A stretch of DNA of 64,000 nt from Rhizobiales bacterium 62-47 (GTDB lineage: Bacteria > Pseudomonadota > Alphaproteobacteria > Rhizobiales > Xanthobacteraceae): the NCBI GenBank assembly GCA_001899255.1, contig MKVX01000005.1, positions 397,617 to 461,616 of the forward strand. The letters run 5' to 3'. The notes beneath the pieces are model-generated. The model was not told where the DNA came from, did not search any database, and saw only the letters and a list, made by a program, of their open reading frames with translations. Both the position numbers and the translations under genes were made by a program. Positions 1-9,475 of the stretch are shown in pieces; the first letter of the stretch is position 1; the number at the start of each line of letters is the position of its first letter.

Positions 1-2
1 TC

Positions 3-599
3 GATGCGGCGCGTAACGGCACCTTCCTCGGCGATAGCTACAACGATCGTCCGACCTCCGCGCAGCGCGCCGACGACCTGCGGCTGCAGATGTCCGAACT
101 GAGCGCGCAGCTCAAGGAGAAGCAGGCGACGCTGGAGCAACTGAAAAAGGACGTTGCGCTGGAGGATGCGCGCTATCGGCGCAACTTCGCCGCGCCGGTC
201 ATCGTGCCGTCGTCGGGCACGGTGTGGGAAGTGCTGACGGCACAGGGCGAACACGTCGAGCGCGGGCAGGACCTCGTACGCATGCTGGATTGCAACGCGG
301 CGGTGGTGACGGCGGTGGTCAGCGAATCCGATTACAATCGCCTCAGCATCGGCACGCAGGCGACGTTCCGCTTTCGCGATGGCGATACCAGGCCGATGAT
401 CGGCCATGTCGTCAGCCTCACCGGGGTGGCGACGGCCGCCTCGAACTTCGCCATCGCACCGTCGTCGCTGCGCAAGGAGCAGTACCGCGTCACCGTGGAC
501 GTGCCGGCGCTGAACGGTCAGGGCTGCAAGCTCGGCCGTACCGGACAAGTGGTGTTCGGCAACAAGGTGGACGCGCCGGTCGCCGCCACGGCGCAGTGA
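3..599 (+). CDS. HlyD-family membrane-fusion / periplasmic adaptor protein (3' part)
   Basis: The reading frame is open from the window edge, so the N-terminus lies upstream; 198 codons plus stop are visible. The visible part has a charged helical stretch (SELSAQLKEKQATLEQLKK), then a beta-rich stretch with the lipoyl/barrel-sandwich look of adaptor proteins (VPSSGTVWEVLTAQGEHVER) and a C-terminal beta-barrel (LGRTGQVVFGN). Such proteins span the periplasm and serve polymer or small-molecule export. It ends 1 nt before the start of the PilZ glycosyltransferase, so the two are almost certainly cotranscribed; a role in exopolysaccharide assembly or export, like the Alg8/Alg44 pairing, is inferred from that. 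The exact family cannot be settled without the N-terminus. Confidence 0.75.
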   Translation, partial: DAARNGTFLGDSYNDRPTSAQRADDLRLQMSELSAQLKEKQATLEQLKKDVALEDARYRRNFAAPVIVPSSGTVWEVLTAQGEHVERGQDLVRMLDCNAAVVTAVVSESDYNRLSIGTQATFRFRDGDTRPMIGHVVSLTGVATAASNFAIAPSSLRKEQYRVTVDVPALNGQGCKLGRTGQVVFGNKVDAPVAATAQ

Positions 600-600
600 C

Positions 601-2565
601 ATGATCGACGCGCTGGTCAGCATTCTCGTCAATGCCTGGCCCGGCATCGCCGCCGGCGGTCTGGCGATCGCGTCGCTGGCCTGGCTCGATCGCGACAACT
701 CGCTGCATCGCATGATCGTGTGCAGCGTCGCCATCATCCTGATGTGGCGCTACATGGCGTGGCGCATCAGCGGGTCGCTGCCCGAACCGGGCCTGACGCT
801 GGATTTCGCCGTCGGCGTCATTTTCGTCCTCATCGAAATGCTGTCGATGCTGTCGACGACGATGTCGCTGTTCTTCCTGACCAGGATCCGCAATCGCACG
901 CCCGAGGTCGAAGCCAACCTGTCGCGCCTGCACAGCCAGCCGCTGCCGCTGATCGACGTGCTGATCTGCACCTACAACGAAGATCGCCTGATCCTCGAAC
1001 AGACCATCGTCGGCGCGGTCTCGCTGGATTATGCCAATGCGCGCGTCTGGGTGTGCGACGACGGCCGCCGCCCCTGGCTCGAACAGCTCTGTCAGGCGCA
1101 TGGTTGCGGCTACATCACCCGCAAGGACAATGCACACGCCAAGGCCGGCAACATCAACAACGCGCTGGTCTATCTCGCCGGGCTCGAACAGCCGCCGGAC
1201 TATATCTCGATTCTCGATGCCGACTTCGTACCGAAGCCGGAATTCCTCACCCGCTGCATGGCGCTGATGGGGGACAGCCGTGTCGGCATCGTGCAAACGC
1301 CGCAGCATTTCGTCAATGCCGATCCAATTCAAGGCAACCTCTCACTCAACGGCATCTGGCCCGACGAGCAGCGCTATTTCTTCGACGTGCTGATGGCGTC
1401 GAAGGATGCGTGGGGCGCGGCGTTCTGCTGCGGCACCTCGTCGGTGATCCGGTTCGCGCCGCTGATGATGATCGGCGGCTTCCCGACCGATTCGGTGACG
1501 GAAGATTATCTGGTGACGCTGCGGCTGCGCGAGATCGGCTATCAGACCATCTATCTCAACGAGCAGCTGTCGATGGGCCTGGCGCCGGAAGGCATCAAGG
1601 AATACGTCACGCAGCGCAGCCGCTGGTGCCTCGGCTTCGTGCAGATCTGTCGCGGCAAAAGCGGCCCGCTGCGCTTCGGCAACAACCTGACGCTGGTCGA
1701 TCGCGCCATTCTGTCGGAGACGTTCCTGTACTGGAGCGCGACGCACTGCTTCCGCGTGCTCGGCCTGCTGGTGCCGCCGCTTTATCTGCTGTTCGGCATT
1801 CAGGCGGTGCACGCCACCATGGCCGATGCGGTCAATAATTTCCTGCCGTATTTCGTCGTGCAGATGAGCATCATGGGCTGGATGACGCGCGGCCGCATCC
1901 TGCCGATCATGGCGGATATAAGCCAGTTGCTGGCGGCGCATACCATTCTGAAAGCGGTCGGCGTCGGGCTGGTGAAGCCGGTCGGGCAGAAGTTCAAGGT
2001 CACCGCCAAGGGCGGCGATCGCGGCAACCTGTTCGTCGAGTGGCCGCTGATGCGGCTGTTGTTGCTGTATCTCGCGCTGACGATTGCCGGCGTGGTCTAC
2101 GCTTTCGTCGTCAACGGCGGCTGGTCGGTGCAGGATTCCAGCGCCATCGCGCTGGTGTGGAGCTGGTACAACATCATCATCCTGACGCTGACCTGTCTGG
2201 TGTGCATCGAGCAGCCGCGCAAGCGCAAGGCCGAACGTCTGCCGGGCAGCGGCCGCGTTGGCGTATACTGCGACGGCGAAGTGGTGTGGCAGCCGATCCT
2301 CGATGTCTCGACCAGCGGACTGCGCATCAAGGGCAAGCTGCCGTTCGATGTCGGCGCCACGGTGCAATTGCAGATCGGCAGCGTGACGCTCGATGCCGTC
2401 GTCAAGCGCAAGACCGAACAGGATTTCGCCGTGCGAATCGAGGACAGCATCGAGGCCCGCAAGGCGATGATCCGGCAGGTCTATGGCAGCCGCTACAGCG
2501 CTTCCGTCAGCGAGGTCGCGCCGCGCGAACTGGTCAAGGCGCTGCTCAGTCGGGCTTTGCGGTGA
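601..2565 (+). CDS. Cellulose-synthase-like family 2 glycosyltransferase with C-terminal PilZ domain
   Basis: A 654-residue inner-membrane processive glycosyltransferase. Two or more N-terminal membrane segments precede the GT-A domain: VLICTYNED near 120, DD at 153-154, DAD at 206-208, TED at 300-302 and the QRSRW signature at 338-342, all hallmarks of BcsA-like synthases. A second membrane bundle covers roughly 360-530. The C-terminal part (about 538-630) has the PilZ pattern: an arginine-rich RKRKAER stretch then DVSTSGLRI, the residues that bind c-di-GMP in this family. Polymer synthesis is therefore probably switched on by c-di-GMP. The sugar substrate cannot be read from sequence. It follows the adaptor gene with a 1-nt gap. 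No BcsB-like gene follows, arguing against a standard cellulose operon. Confidence 0.88.
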   Translation: MIDALVSILVNAWPGIAAGGLAIASLAWLDRDNSLHRMIVCSVAIILMWRYMAWRISGSLPEPGLTLDFAVGVIFVLIEMLSMLSTTMSLFFLTRIRNRTPEVEANLSRLHSQPLPLIDVLICTYNEDRLILEQTIVGAVSLDYANARVWVCDDGRRPWLEQLCQAHGCGYITRKDNAHAKAGNINNALVYLAGLEQPPDYISILDADFVPKPEFLTRCMALMGDSRVGIVQTPQHFVNADPIQGNLSLNGIWPDEQRYFFDVLMASKDAWGAAFCCGTSSVIRFAPLMMIGGFPTDSVTEDYLVTLRLREIGYQTIYLNEQLSMGLAPEGIKEYVTQRSRWCLGFVQICRGKSGPLRFGNNLTLVDRAILSETFLYWSATHCFRVLGLLVPPLYLLFGIQAVHATMADAVNNFLPYFVVQMSIMGWMTRGRILPIMADISQLLAAHTILKAVGVGLVKPVGQKFKVTAKGGDRGNLFVEWPLMRLLLLYLALTIAGVVYAFVVNGGWSVQDSSAIALVWSWYNIIILTLTCLVCIEQPRKRKAERLPGSGRVGVYCDGEVVWQPILDVSTSGLRIKGKLPFDVGATVQLQIGSVTLDAVVKRKTEQDFAVRIEDSIEARKAMIRQVYGSRYSASVSEVAPRELVKALLSRALR

Positions 2566-2623
2566 CGGTGATCGCGCGCGTTTGCTCGCGGCAAGCGCAG
2601 TTTCAAATCCGTTTCGATCCCGC

Positions 2624-2650
2624 AAAAAAGCCCCGGCTTGCGCCGGGGCT
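2624..2650 (-). terminator. Rho-independent terminator after the ammonium transporter gene
   Basis: A 9-bp stem (AGCCCCGGC / GCCGGGGCT, 2629-2637 with 2642-2650) and a 4-nt loop. Read on the minus strand it is followed by a run of six T, the classic intrinsic terminator layout. It lies about 90 nt beyond the stop of the minus-strand amtB. The T run is on the minus-strand side, so it serves amtB rather than the plus-strand glycosyltransferase. Confidence 0.85.
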
Positions 2651-2737
2651 GAGGACGGTCGAATGCAGGGTTTGGGGGAGGAGGCTTCGACCGGATTGAT
2701 GAGGAGCGCGATCGAGAGGACCGCGCTCCTGAGTCGC

Positions 2738-4258
2738 TCACATGTTGTAGGCGCGTTCGCCATGATCGGTGATGTCGAGGCCTTCGCGTTCGGCATCGGT
2801 GGTCGGGCGCAGGCCGATCACGAGATCGACGACCTTGTAGAGGATCGCCGAGCCGACGCCGGACCACACTAGTGTCGCCAGCACCGCCTTGCCCTGCGCC
2901 AGCATCTGCGTGGCGAAGTCGTAGGTGCCGGCATTGTTGCCCGCGAAGTTCGTGTAGTCGGTGATGCCGACCCCGCCGAGTGCCGGGTTGACGAGGATGC
3001 CGGTGCCCAGCGCGCCGATGATGCCGCCGACGCAATGGATGCCGAACACGTCGAGCGCGTCATCGTAGCGGAAGGTGTTCTTCACGGTGGAGACGAAGAA
3101 CAGGCAGACCGGTGACACGATCAGGCCGAGCACCAGCGCGCCGATCGGTCCGGCGAAACCGGAGGCGGGCGTCACCGCGACGAGACCGGCCACCGCGCCC
3201 GAACAGATGCCGAGCAGCGACGGCTTGCCCTTGAGGATCCATTCGGTCAGCAGCCAGGACAGCGCCGCGCCGGCGGTCGCCACCATGGTGTTGACGAAGG
3301 CCAGCGCCGTGGTGCCGTTCGATTCCAGATTCGAACCGGCATTGAAACCGAACCAACCGACCCACAGCAGTGAGGCGCCGATCATGGTCATGGTCAGCGA
3401 GTGGGGCGGCATCAGGTCCTTGCCGTAGCCGACGCGCTTTCCGACGATCAGCGCACCGACCAGACCGGCGATGCCGGCATTGATGTGCACCACGGTGCCG
3501 CCGGCGAAGTCGAGCGCGCCCGAGCCCGCGAGCCAGCCGGCGCTGCCGGTGATTTCGTCGAGCTTGGCCTGCGCCGCCGTCTTCGCTGCGCCGTTGGCTG
3601 CCGCCGCCACCGCCTTCGCAGCTGCCGCGACGTCATCGGGCGCGGGGATGAACCAGACCCAGTGCGCGATCGGGAAGTAGACGAACGTCACCCACAGCAG
3701 CACGAAGAAGAACACCGCGGAGAACTTGATGCGTTCGGCGAAGGCGCCGACGATCAACGCCGGAGTGATCATCGCGAAGGTCATCTGGAAGACGAAATAG
3801 GCGAACTCCGGAATCACGACACCGTTGGAGAACGTCGGCGCGGTGGAGTTGGCATCGACGCCCATCAGGAAGGCCTTGGCGAAGCCGCCGACATAGGGTG
3901 TCAGCGCGCCACCGGAGTCGGTGAAGGCCATCGAATAGCCGTAGAGCGTCCAGATCACGCCGACCAGCGCCACGATGGCGAACACCTGCGTGAGGATCGA
4001 GGCCATGTTCTTGGCGCGCACCAGGCCGCCGTAGAACAATGCGAGGCCGGGCACCGACATCATCAGCACGAGGGCCGAACAGATCAGCATCCACGCGGTG
4101 TCGCCTTTGTTGGGGACCAGCGCGGGCGTTGCCGGTGCGGCTGCGGCGGCGGGCGACGCGGCGGTCTGGGCCAATGCGAGATCGGCAAAACCGGCCACGC
4201 AGATGAGGCCGGCTGCGGCGGCAAGCAAACCCGCGCGGCGAGGCAGTTTGAACGTCAT
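2738..4258 (-). CDS. amtB: Ammonium transporter AmtB (first copy)
   Basis: A 506-residue Amt/Rh-family ammonium channel. An N-terminal signal-like segment ending LALAQT precedes 11 predicted membrane helices, as in AmtB, whose signal peptide is cleaved. Recognised features are DTAWMLICSALVLMM in the first helix, ALFYGGLVRAKN, DFAGGTVVHINAG (carrying a pore His) and DVFGIHCVGGIIGALGTG. A hydrophilic Ala/Lys-rich insert after IAHWVWFIPAPDD makes it longer than the usual 430-450 residues. ATG 4258 is chosen because AGGAG sits about 8 nt upstream; an upstream in-frame start lacks this. It lies 37 nt after glnK, the usual pairing in which GlnK blocks the channel when nitrogen is plentiful. Confidence 0.95.
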   Translation of the reverse strand: MTFKLPRRAGLLAAAAGLICVAGFADLALAQTAASPAAAAAPATPALVPNKGDTAWMLICSALVLMMSVPGLALFYGGLVRAKNMASILTQVFAIVALVGVIWTLYGYSMAFTDSGGALTPYVGGFAKAFLMGVDANSTAPTFSNGVVIPEFAYFVFQMTFAMITPALIVGAFAERIKFSAVFFFVLLWVTFVYFPIAHWVWFIPAPDDVAAAAKAVAAAANGAAKTAAQAKLDEITGSAGWLAGSGALDFAGGTVVHINAGIAGLVGALIVGKRVGYGKDLMPPHSLTMTMIGASLLWVGWFGFNAGSNLESNGTTALAFVNTMVATAGAALSWLLTEWILKGKPSLLGICSGAVAGLVAVTPASGFAGPIGALVLGLIVSPVCLFFVSTVKNTFRYDDALDVFGIHCVGGIIGALGTGILVNPALGGVGITDYTNFAGNNAGTYDFATQMLAQGKAVLATLVWSGVGSAILYKVVDLVIGLRPTTDAEREGLDITDHGERAYNM

Positions 4259-4295
4259 CGAAGGTACTCCTGATTGAGTGAAAGCGAGCGCGGGA

Positions 4296-4868
<573 letters not shown>

Positions 4869-4936
4869 TTAAAGGCATGCCAGAATCCGGGCGCAATCGT
4901 GCCCCTGATCTGGGCAGCCGAAGTAGCGCTGTGAAT

Positions 4937-6265
4937 TTACTGCAGCGCTTCGCCGTGCTGGGTGAGGTCGAGGCCTTCGAGCTCCTGATCGCGCGAGACG
5001 CGCAGCGGCACGAAGCCGCCGACGACCTTGAGCAGCACGAAGGTCACCGCGACGGACCAGACCAGCGTCACCGCGACGCCGTAGAACTGGATCAGCAGCT
5101 GCTGCGGGTTGCCTTCGAGCAGTCCCGAGGTGCCGCCGATCGCCTGCACTGCGAACACGCCGGCCAGCAACGTGCCGATCAGGCCGCCGATGCCGTGCAC
5201 GCCGAACACGTCGAGCGAATCGTCGTAGCCGAAACGGTGCTTGAGATAGGTACAGGCCCAGTAGCAGACGGCGCCGGCGACGATGCCGATGATGATGCCG
5301 TGCCATGGCGCGACATAGCCCGACGCCGGCGTGATGGTGCCGAGCCCGGCCACCGCGCCGGAGATCATGCCGAGCACAGATGGCTTCCGCCGCGTCACCC
5401 ATTCGATGGCGCCCCAGGTCAGCGCCCCGGCGCAGGCGGCCAGATGCGTCGCGGTGATCGCATAGACGGCGCGGGCATTGGCGCCGAGCGCCGAACCGCC
5501 GTTGAAGCCGAACCAGCCGACCCACAGCAGGCCGGTGCCGATCACCGCCAGCGACAGGTCGAACGGCGACAGGTTGTCGTGGCCGTAGCCGTGCCGCTTG
5601 CCGATCACCATGGCGGCGACCAGACCGCCGACACCGGCGCTGAGATGCACCACGGTGCCGCCAGCGAAATCCAGCACGCCGGCCGCGCCGAGGAAGCCGC
5701 CGCCCCATACCCAATGCGCCAGCGGGATGTAGACGAAAATGAACCAGCCGATCGAGAACAGCAGATAGGCCGAGAACTTCATGCGGTCGGCCACGGCACC
5801 CGCGACCAGCGCGACGGTGATGACCGCGAAGGTCATCTGGTAGAGCATGAACAGCACTTCCGGAATCGTTTTCGCGAGCGGATTGACGCTGTCCATGGTC
5901 ATGCCGGCGAGGAAGACTCGATTGAGCGATCCGAGCCAGCGGCCTTCGCCGCCGAAGGTCAGGGTGTAACCGAACGCCACCCACAGCAGCGAGATCAGCG
6001 CCACCGCGGCGAGGCTTTGCGCCATCGTCGCCAGCACGTTCTTCTTGCGCACCATGCCGGAGTAGAACAGCGCCAGACCGGGGATGGTCATCATCAGCAC
6101 GAAGGCGGTGGCGACGATCATCCAGGCGGTGTCGGCGGCGTTGATGGTCGATGCTTCGGCGGTCGTGGCCTGCGCCAGTGCCGGAGTTGCGAGGGATGCG
6201 AGGGCGAGGCCCGGGCAGATGCCGCGTGCGGCAGCATAGGCCGCGCGGCGTGAAGATGATTGCAT
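4937..6265 (-). CDS. amtB: Ammonium transporter AmtB (second copy)
   Basis: A 442-residue Amt-family channel, closer to the usual family length than its neighbour because it lacks the long hydrophilic insert. A signal-like N-terminus ending TPALAQA is followed by NAADTAWMIVATAFVLMM, ALFYSGMVRKKN, DFAGGTVVHLSAG and DVFGVHGIGGLIGTL. At the second pore position the paralogue has DVFGIHCVGG where this copy has DVFGVHGIGG. ATG 6265 follows GGGGGA at about 6 nt. It is the downstream gene of the second glnK-amtB operon. The four genes form a tandem glnK-amtB-glnK-amtB block, so the copies probably arose by duplication and then diverged. Confidence 0.95.
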   Translation of the reverse strand: MQSSSRRAAYAAARGICPGLALASLATPALAQATTAEASTINAADTAWMIVATAFVLMMTIPGLALFYSGMVRKKNVLATMAQSLAAVALISLLWVAFGYTLTFGGEGRWLGSLNRVFLAGMTMDSVNPLAKTIPEVLFMLYQMTFAVITVALVAGAVADRMKFSAYLLFSIGWFIFVYIPLAHWVWGGGFLGAAGVLDFAGGTVVHLSAGVGGLVAAMVIGKRHGYGHDNLSPFDLSLAVIGTGLLWVGWFGFNGGSALGANARAVYAITATHLAACAGALTWGAIEWVTRRKPSVLGMISGAVAGLGTITPASGYVAPWHGIIIGIVAGAVCYWACTYLKHRFGYDDSLDVFGVHGIGGLIGTLLAGVFAVQAIGGTSGLLEGNPQQLLIQFYGVAVTLVWSVAVTFVLLKVVGGFVPLRVSRDQELEGLDLTQHGEALQ

Positions 6266-6344
6266 GCTAGTCCCCCAACCCGGTTCTCAACACGCGAGGG
6301 CCGATCCGCCGATGACGATCGGCCGCGCGTGGTCGTTATCGTCG

Positions 6345-6851
<507 letters not shown>

Positions 6852-7024
6852 CTATAAGCATGTGGGCGCGGCGCGGGCATGTTCGGGGCTGTCGAATCCG
6901 TCACAGGCAGGCGGGCTTGATTCCTGCCGTGATTCTTGGCGTCATTCGTTCACGCTGAATCGCGCACACTGACGTCCCGTCCTTTCCCCGGCCATCCGGT
7001 CCGGCAACGTTTCGAGGCAAGTGC

Positions 7025-7897
7025 ATGGCCAACGGTCCCTGGTTCTACGCCGAGGGCGACAAGCAGTTAGGTCCGTATTCCGAAGCGGAATTGCGCGACT
7101 TCATCGCGCGCGGAATGATCACCGCGGCGACCTTCGTCTGGACTCAGGGCATGTCGGGCTGGCTGCGCGCCGGCGATATCCCAGGCCTGATCCCGAACGT
7201 CTCGCCGCTGCCACCGGGTCCGCCGGTCCCGGCGCAACCAGCCTCCGGCAGCATGCGCAGCGGCTCGCTGTCGATCGATTTCGGCATCTGGGATTTCACC
7301 TGGCGGACTCTCGTATGGGTCATCTGCTCGGCGTTCGTCATCCCGGTGCCATGGATTCTGGTGTGGTACCTCAAGTGGCTGGTGCCCTGCGTGCAGGTCC
7401 CGGGACGGCCCAACCTCAGCTTCGAGGGTACGGCGATGACCGTCGTTCCGTGGTTTTTCGGAGCCTTCGTGCTGTTTGTCGCCGTCGGCATGACCGGGAG
7501 CGAATGGCTCAACAACCTGATGATCCTCGTTCAGATGGCGCTGTACTGGCTCTTCATCAAATGGTTCGTCGCAAGCCTCGCCTCGAACGGACAGCCGCTC
7601 GGATTGAGTTTCTCCGGTTCGATCTGGGCCTATCTCGGCTGGACTATTCTCTCGATCGTTTCCATCGTCACGATCATCGGCTGGGCATGGGTTTATGTCG
7701 CCTGGGTGCGGTGGTTCTGCCGGAATATCCAGGGCACGCGGCGCGAGGTGGTCTTCAACGGCAGCGGACTTGAGTTTCTCTGGCGCGCGATCGTATTCGT
7801 CATCGCCGCCTCGTTCATCATCCCCATTCCGTGGATGTATCGCTGGATGATGCGCTGGATGCTCGAGCAGACCGAATTGGTCGAACGCACGGCGTGA
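7025..7897 (+). CDS. Membrane protein with N-terminal GYF-like (DUF4339) domain
   Basis: A 290-residue protein. Residues 1-55 (GPWFYAEGDKQLGPYSEAEL through WTQGMSGWLRAGDIP) match the GYF_2/DUF4339 module, a small aromatic-rich domain found at the start of many bacterial membrane proteins. The rest is strongly hydrophobic with several Trp-rich segments, for example WRTLVWVICSAFVIPVPWIL and the related WRAIVFVIAASFIIPIPWMY near the end. This suggests an internal duplication of a membrane unit, similar in style to DUF898 proteins. No catalytic motif is visible and the function is unknown. It stands alone between the glnK promoter region and the convergent GST gene. Confidence 0.7.
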   Translation: MANGPWFYAEGDKQLGPYSEAELRDFIARGMITAATFVWTQGMSGWLRAGDIPGLIPNVSPLPPGPPVPAQPASGSMRSGSLSIDFGIWDFTWRTLVWVICSAFVIPVPWILVWYLKWLVPCVQVPGRPNLSFEGTAMTVVPWFFGAFVLFVAVGMTGSEWLNNLMILVQMALYWLFIKWFVASLASNGQPLGLSFSGSIWAYLGWTILSIVSIVTIIGWAWVYVAWVRWFCRNIQGTRREVVFNGSGLEFLWRAIVFVIAASFIIPIPWMYRWMMRWMLEQTELVERTA

Positions 7898-7910
7898 CGA
7901 TGTCGGGCCC

Positions 7911-8579
7911 TCACGCCTTGCCGATAGTGTAAGGCCCGCCTTTCTCCAGGGCGCGCCGATAGGCCGGACGCGCGTGAATGCGCTTGAGGAAGTCCATCGC
8001 CTTCGGATGATGATCGCTCAGCCCGGCGCGCGATGCAGCGGCTTCGAGCGGGAAACTCATCTGGATATCGGCGGCGGTGAAGTCGTTGCCGGCGAACCAT
8101 TCGCTCTTGGTGAGTTCGGTCTCCCAGAACGCCATGTGCTGCTTGAGTTGCGGATTGACCAGCGTGGTCAGCGCTTCGCGCGCGATCTTGCCGACCAGCG
8201 GCCGCAACAGCACCGGGGAACGGCGCGGCATCAGCGTGAACAGCAGCTTCATCAGCAGCGGCGGCATCGCCGAGCCTTCGGCATAGTGCAGCCAGTAAGT
8301 GTAGCGCAGCCGTTCCGGCGTGTTCGGCGGCGGGATCAACCGGCCGTCGCCGTAGTTGCCGACGATGTATTCGATGATGGCGCCGGATTCGGCGATGGTG
8401 TTGCCGCCGTCGGTGATCACCGGCGATTTGCCGAGCGGATGAATGACGCTGAGTTCGCGCGGCGCCAGCATGTTGGACTGTCGCTGGTAACGCACGATCT
8501 CATACGGCACGCCGAGTTCTTCGAGCAGCCACAACACCCGCTGCGACCGTGAATTGTTCAGATGGTGGACAGTGAGCAT
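7911..8579 (-). CDS. Glutathione S-transferase family protein
   Basis: A 222-residue cytosolic GST. The thioredoxin-like N-terminal domain starts MLTVHHLNNSRSQRVLWLLE and includes NPLGKSPV-type HPLGKSPVITDGG and ESGAIIEYI, the glutathione gamma-glutamyl binding region. The helical C-terminal domain includes WFAGNDFTAADIQMSFPLEA, the conserved N-capping region. Starts farther upstream would add non-GST sequence, so ATG 8579 is used. It is transcribed away from the DUF2239 gene; the space between holds a repeated ATATTTTACCCGG-type motif that may control both genes. Confidence 0.9.
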   Translation of the reverse strand: MLTVHHLNNSRSQRVLWLLEELGVPYEIVRYQRQSNMLAPRELSVIHPLGKSPVITDGGNTIAESGAIIEYIVGNYGDGRLIPPPNTPERLRYTYWLHYAEGSAMPPLLMKLLFTLMPRRSPVLLRPLVGKIAREALTTLVNPQLKQHMAFWETELTKSEWFAGNDFTAADIQMSFPLEAAASRAGLSDHHPKAMDFLKRIHARPAYRRALEKGGPYTIGKA

Positions 8580-8704
8580 GCGTCGATCCTTTGTCGCGGG
8601 CGGGTCACCCGCAGTCTGCGCCACGCCGTCGGCCGGCGGAAGCGGCTTCGGTGTCCGAGACAACGCGGGCGGAGGCCGAAAGCTGCGAAAAGGCCCCACC
8701 GTTA

Positions 8705-8751
8705 GATATATTTACCCGGGTGATATTGACGGATATATTTTACCCGGATAT
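8705..8751. promoter_or_regulatory. Two direct copies of a GATATATTTTACCCGG motif between divergent genes
   Basis: 8705-8726 reads GATATATTTACCCGGGTGATAT (partly palindromic: TATTTACCC / GGGTGATA) and 8731-8751 reads GGATATATTTTACCCGGATAT. The start-to-start spacing is about 26 nt. The AT-rich block is unusual in this GC-rich sequence and sits centrally between the GST gene (minus) and the DUF2239 gene (plus), 32 nt before the latter's ATG. It looks like a shared operator overlapping promoter elements. The regulator is not identifiable here. Confidence 0.55.
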
Positions 8752-8782
8752 AAAGCGTCGAAACCACACGAGTCGCGCCGCC

Positions 8783-9409
8783 ATGAGCCAGCATTTCACC
8801 GCCTTCGACGGCCAAAGCCACCTCGCCACTGGGCCATTGGCCGAGGTGGCGCTCGCCGTCAAACACGCGACGGCCGCCGCGGCGCAGTCCGCCATCATCA
8901 TCTTCGACGACGCCACTGGGCGGCCGATCGACCTCGATCTGCGCGGCAGCGACGCCGAGATCGTGGCCCGCCTGCCGCAACCCGCCGCTGCCGCCGAGAC
9001 CGATCCCGCCGCACCGCGCGGACGCGGACGTCCCAAACTTGGCGTCGTCGCCCGCGAAGTCACGCTGTTGCCGCGTCACTGGGACTGGCTTGCCGCGCAA
9101 CCCGGCGGCGCCTCGGTGGCGCTGCGCAAGCTGGTCGACGAAGCCCGGCGCAACAACGGCGAGCGCGATCGTCAGCGCCTGGCGCGCGATGCCGCCTACC
9201 ACTTCATGTCGACGATGGCGGGCAATCTGCCCGGCTTCGAGGATGCCGCGCGCGCGCTGTTCGCTGCCGATCGTAGCCGCTTCGCCGCGTGCATTGCCGG
9301 ATGGCCGCAGGATATCCGCGATCACATCGTCAAACTCGCTTCCGTCGCATTCCCGAGCGAAGCAGCGACCGCTTCGCTCCAAGAAAACGTGTCGGACCAA
9401 GAAAGTTAG
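8783..9409 (+). CDS. DUF2239 family protein
   Basis: A 208-residue protein of the DUF2239 family. Seen features are the N-terminal block (FTAFDGQSHLATGPLAEVAL), the FDDATGRPIDLDLRG segment, a basic linker PRGRGRPKLGV, and VTLLPRHWDWLAAQPGGASV, a very characteristic family segment. The GRGRPKLGVV linker resembles an AT-hook, and the following helical region could bind DNA, but a role is not established for the family. ATG 8783 lies just after the AT-rich operator-like repeats; longer upstream starts would run through them. Confidence 0.8.
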   Translation: MSQHFTAFDGQSHLATGPLAEVALAVKHATAAAAQSAIIIFDDATGRPIDLDLRGSDAEIVARLPQPAAAAETDPAAPRGRGRPKLGVVAREVTLLPRHWDWLAAQPGGASVALRKLVDEARRNNGERDRQRLARDAAYHFMSTMAGNLPGFEDAARALFAADRSRFAACIAGWPQDIRDHIVKLASVAFPSEAATASLQENVSDQES

Positions 9410-9475
9410 TAAAGCCAGCGGTGTGCCAACGAGGCGCTCGCGCCACGCCCGCGGTTCGCCGCGCAAGGAATCGTC

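Noticed and set aside
1342..2796. 484-codon minus-strand open frame opposite the glycosyltransferase
   Set aside because: Antisense shadow of the glycosyltransferase; composition is nonsense-like.
4877..6253. 458-codon open frame opposite amtB
   Set aside because: Antisense shadow of the ammonium transporter; no family features.
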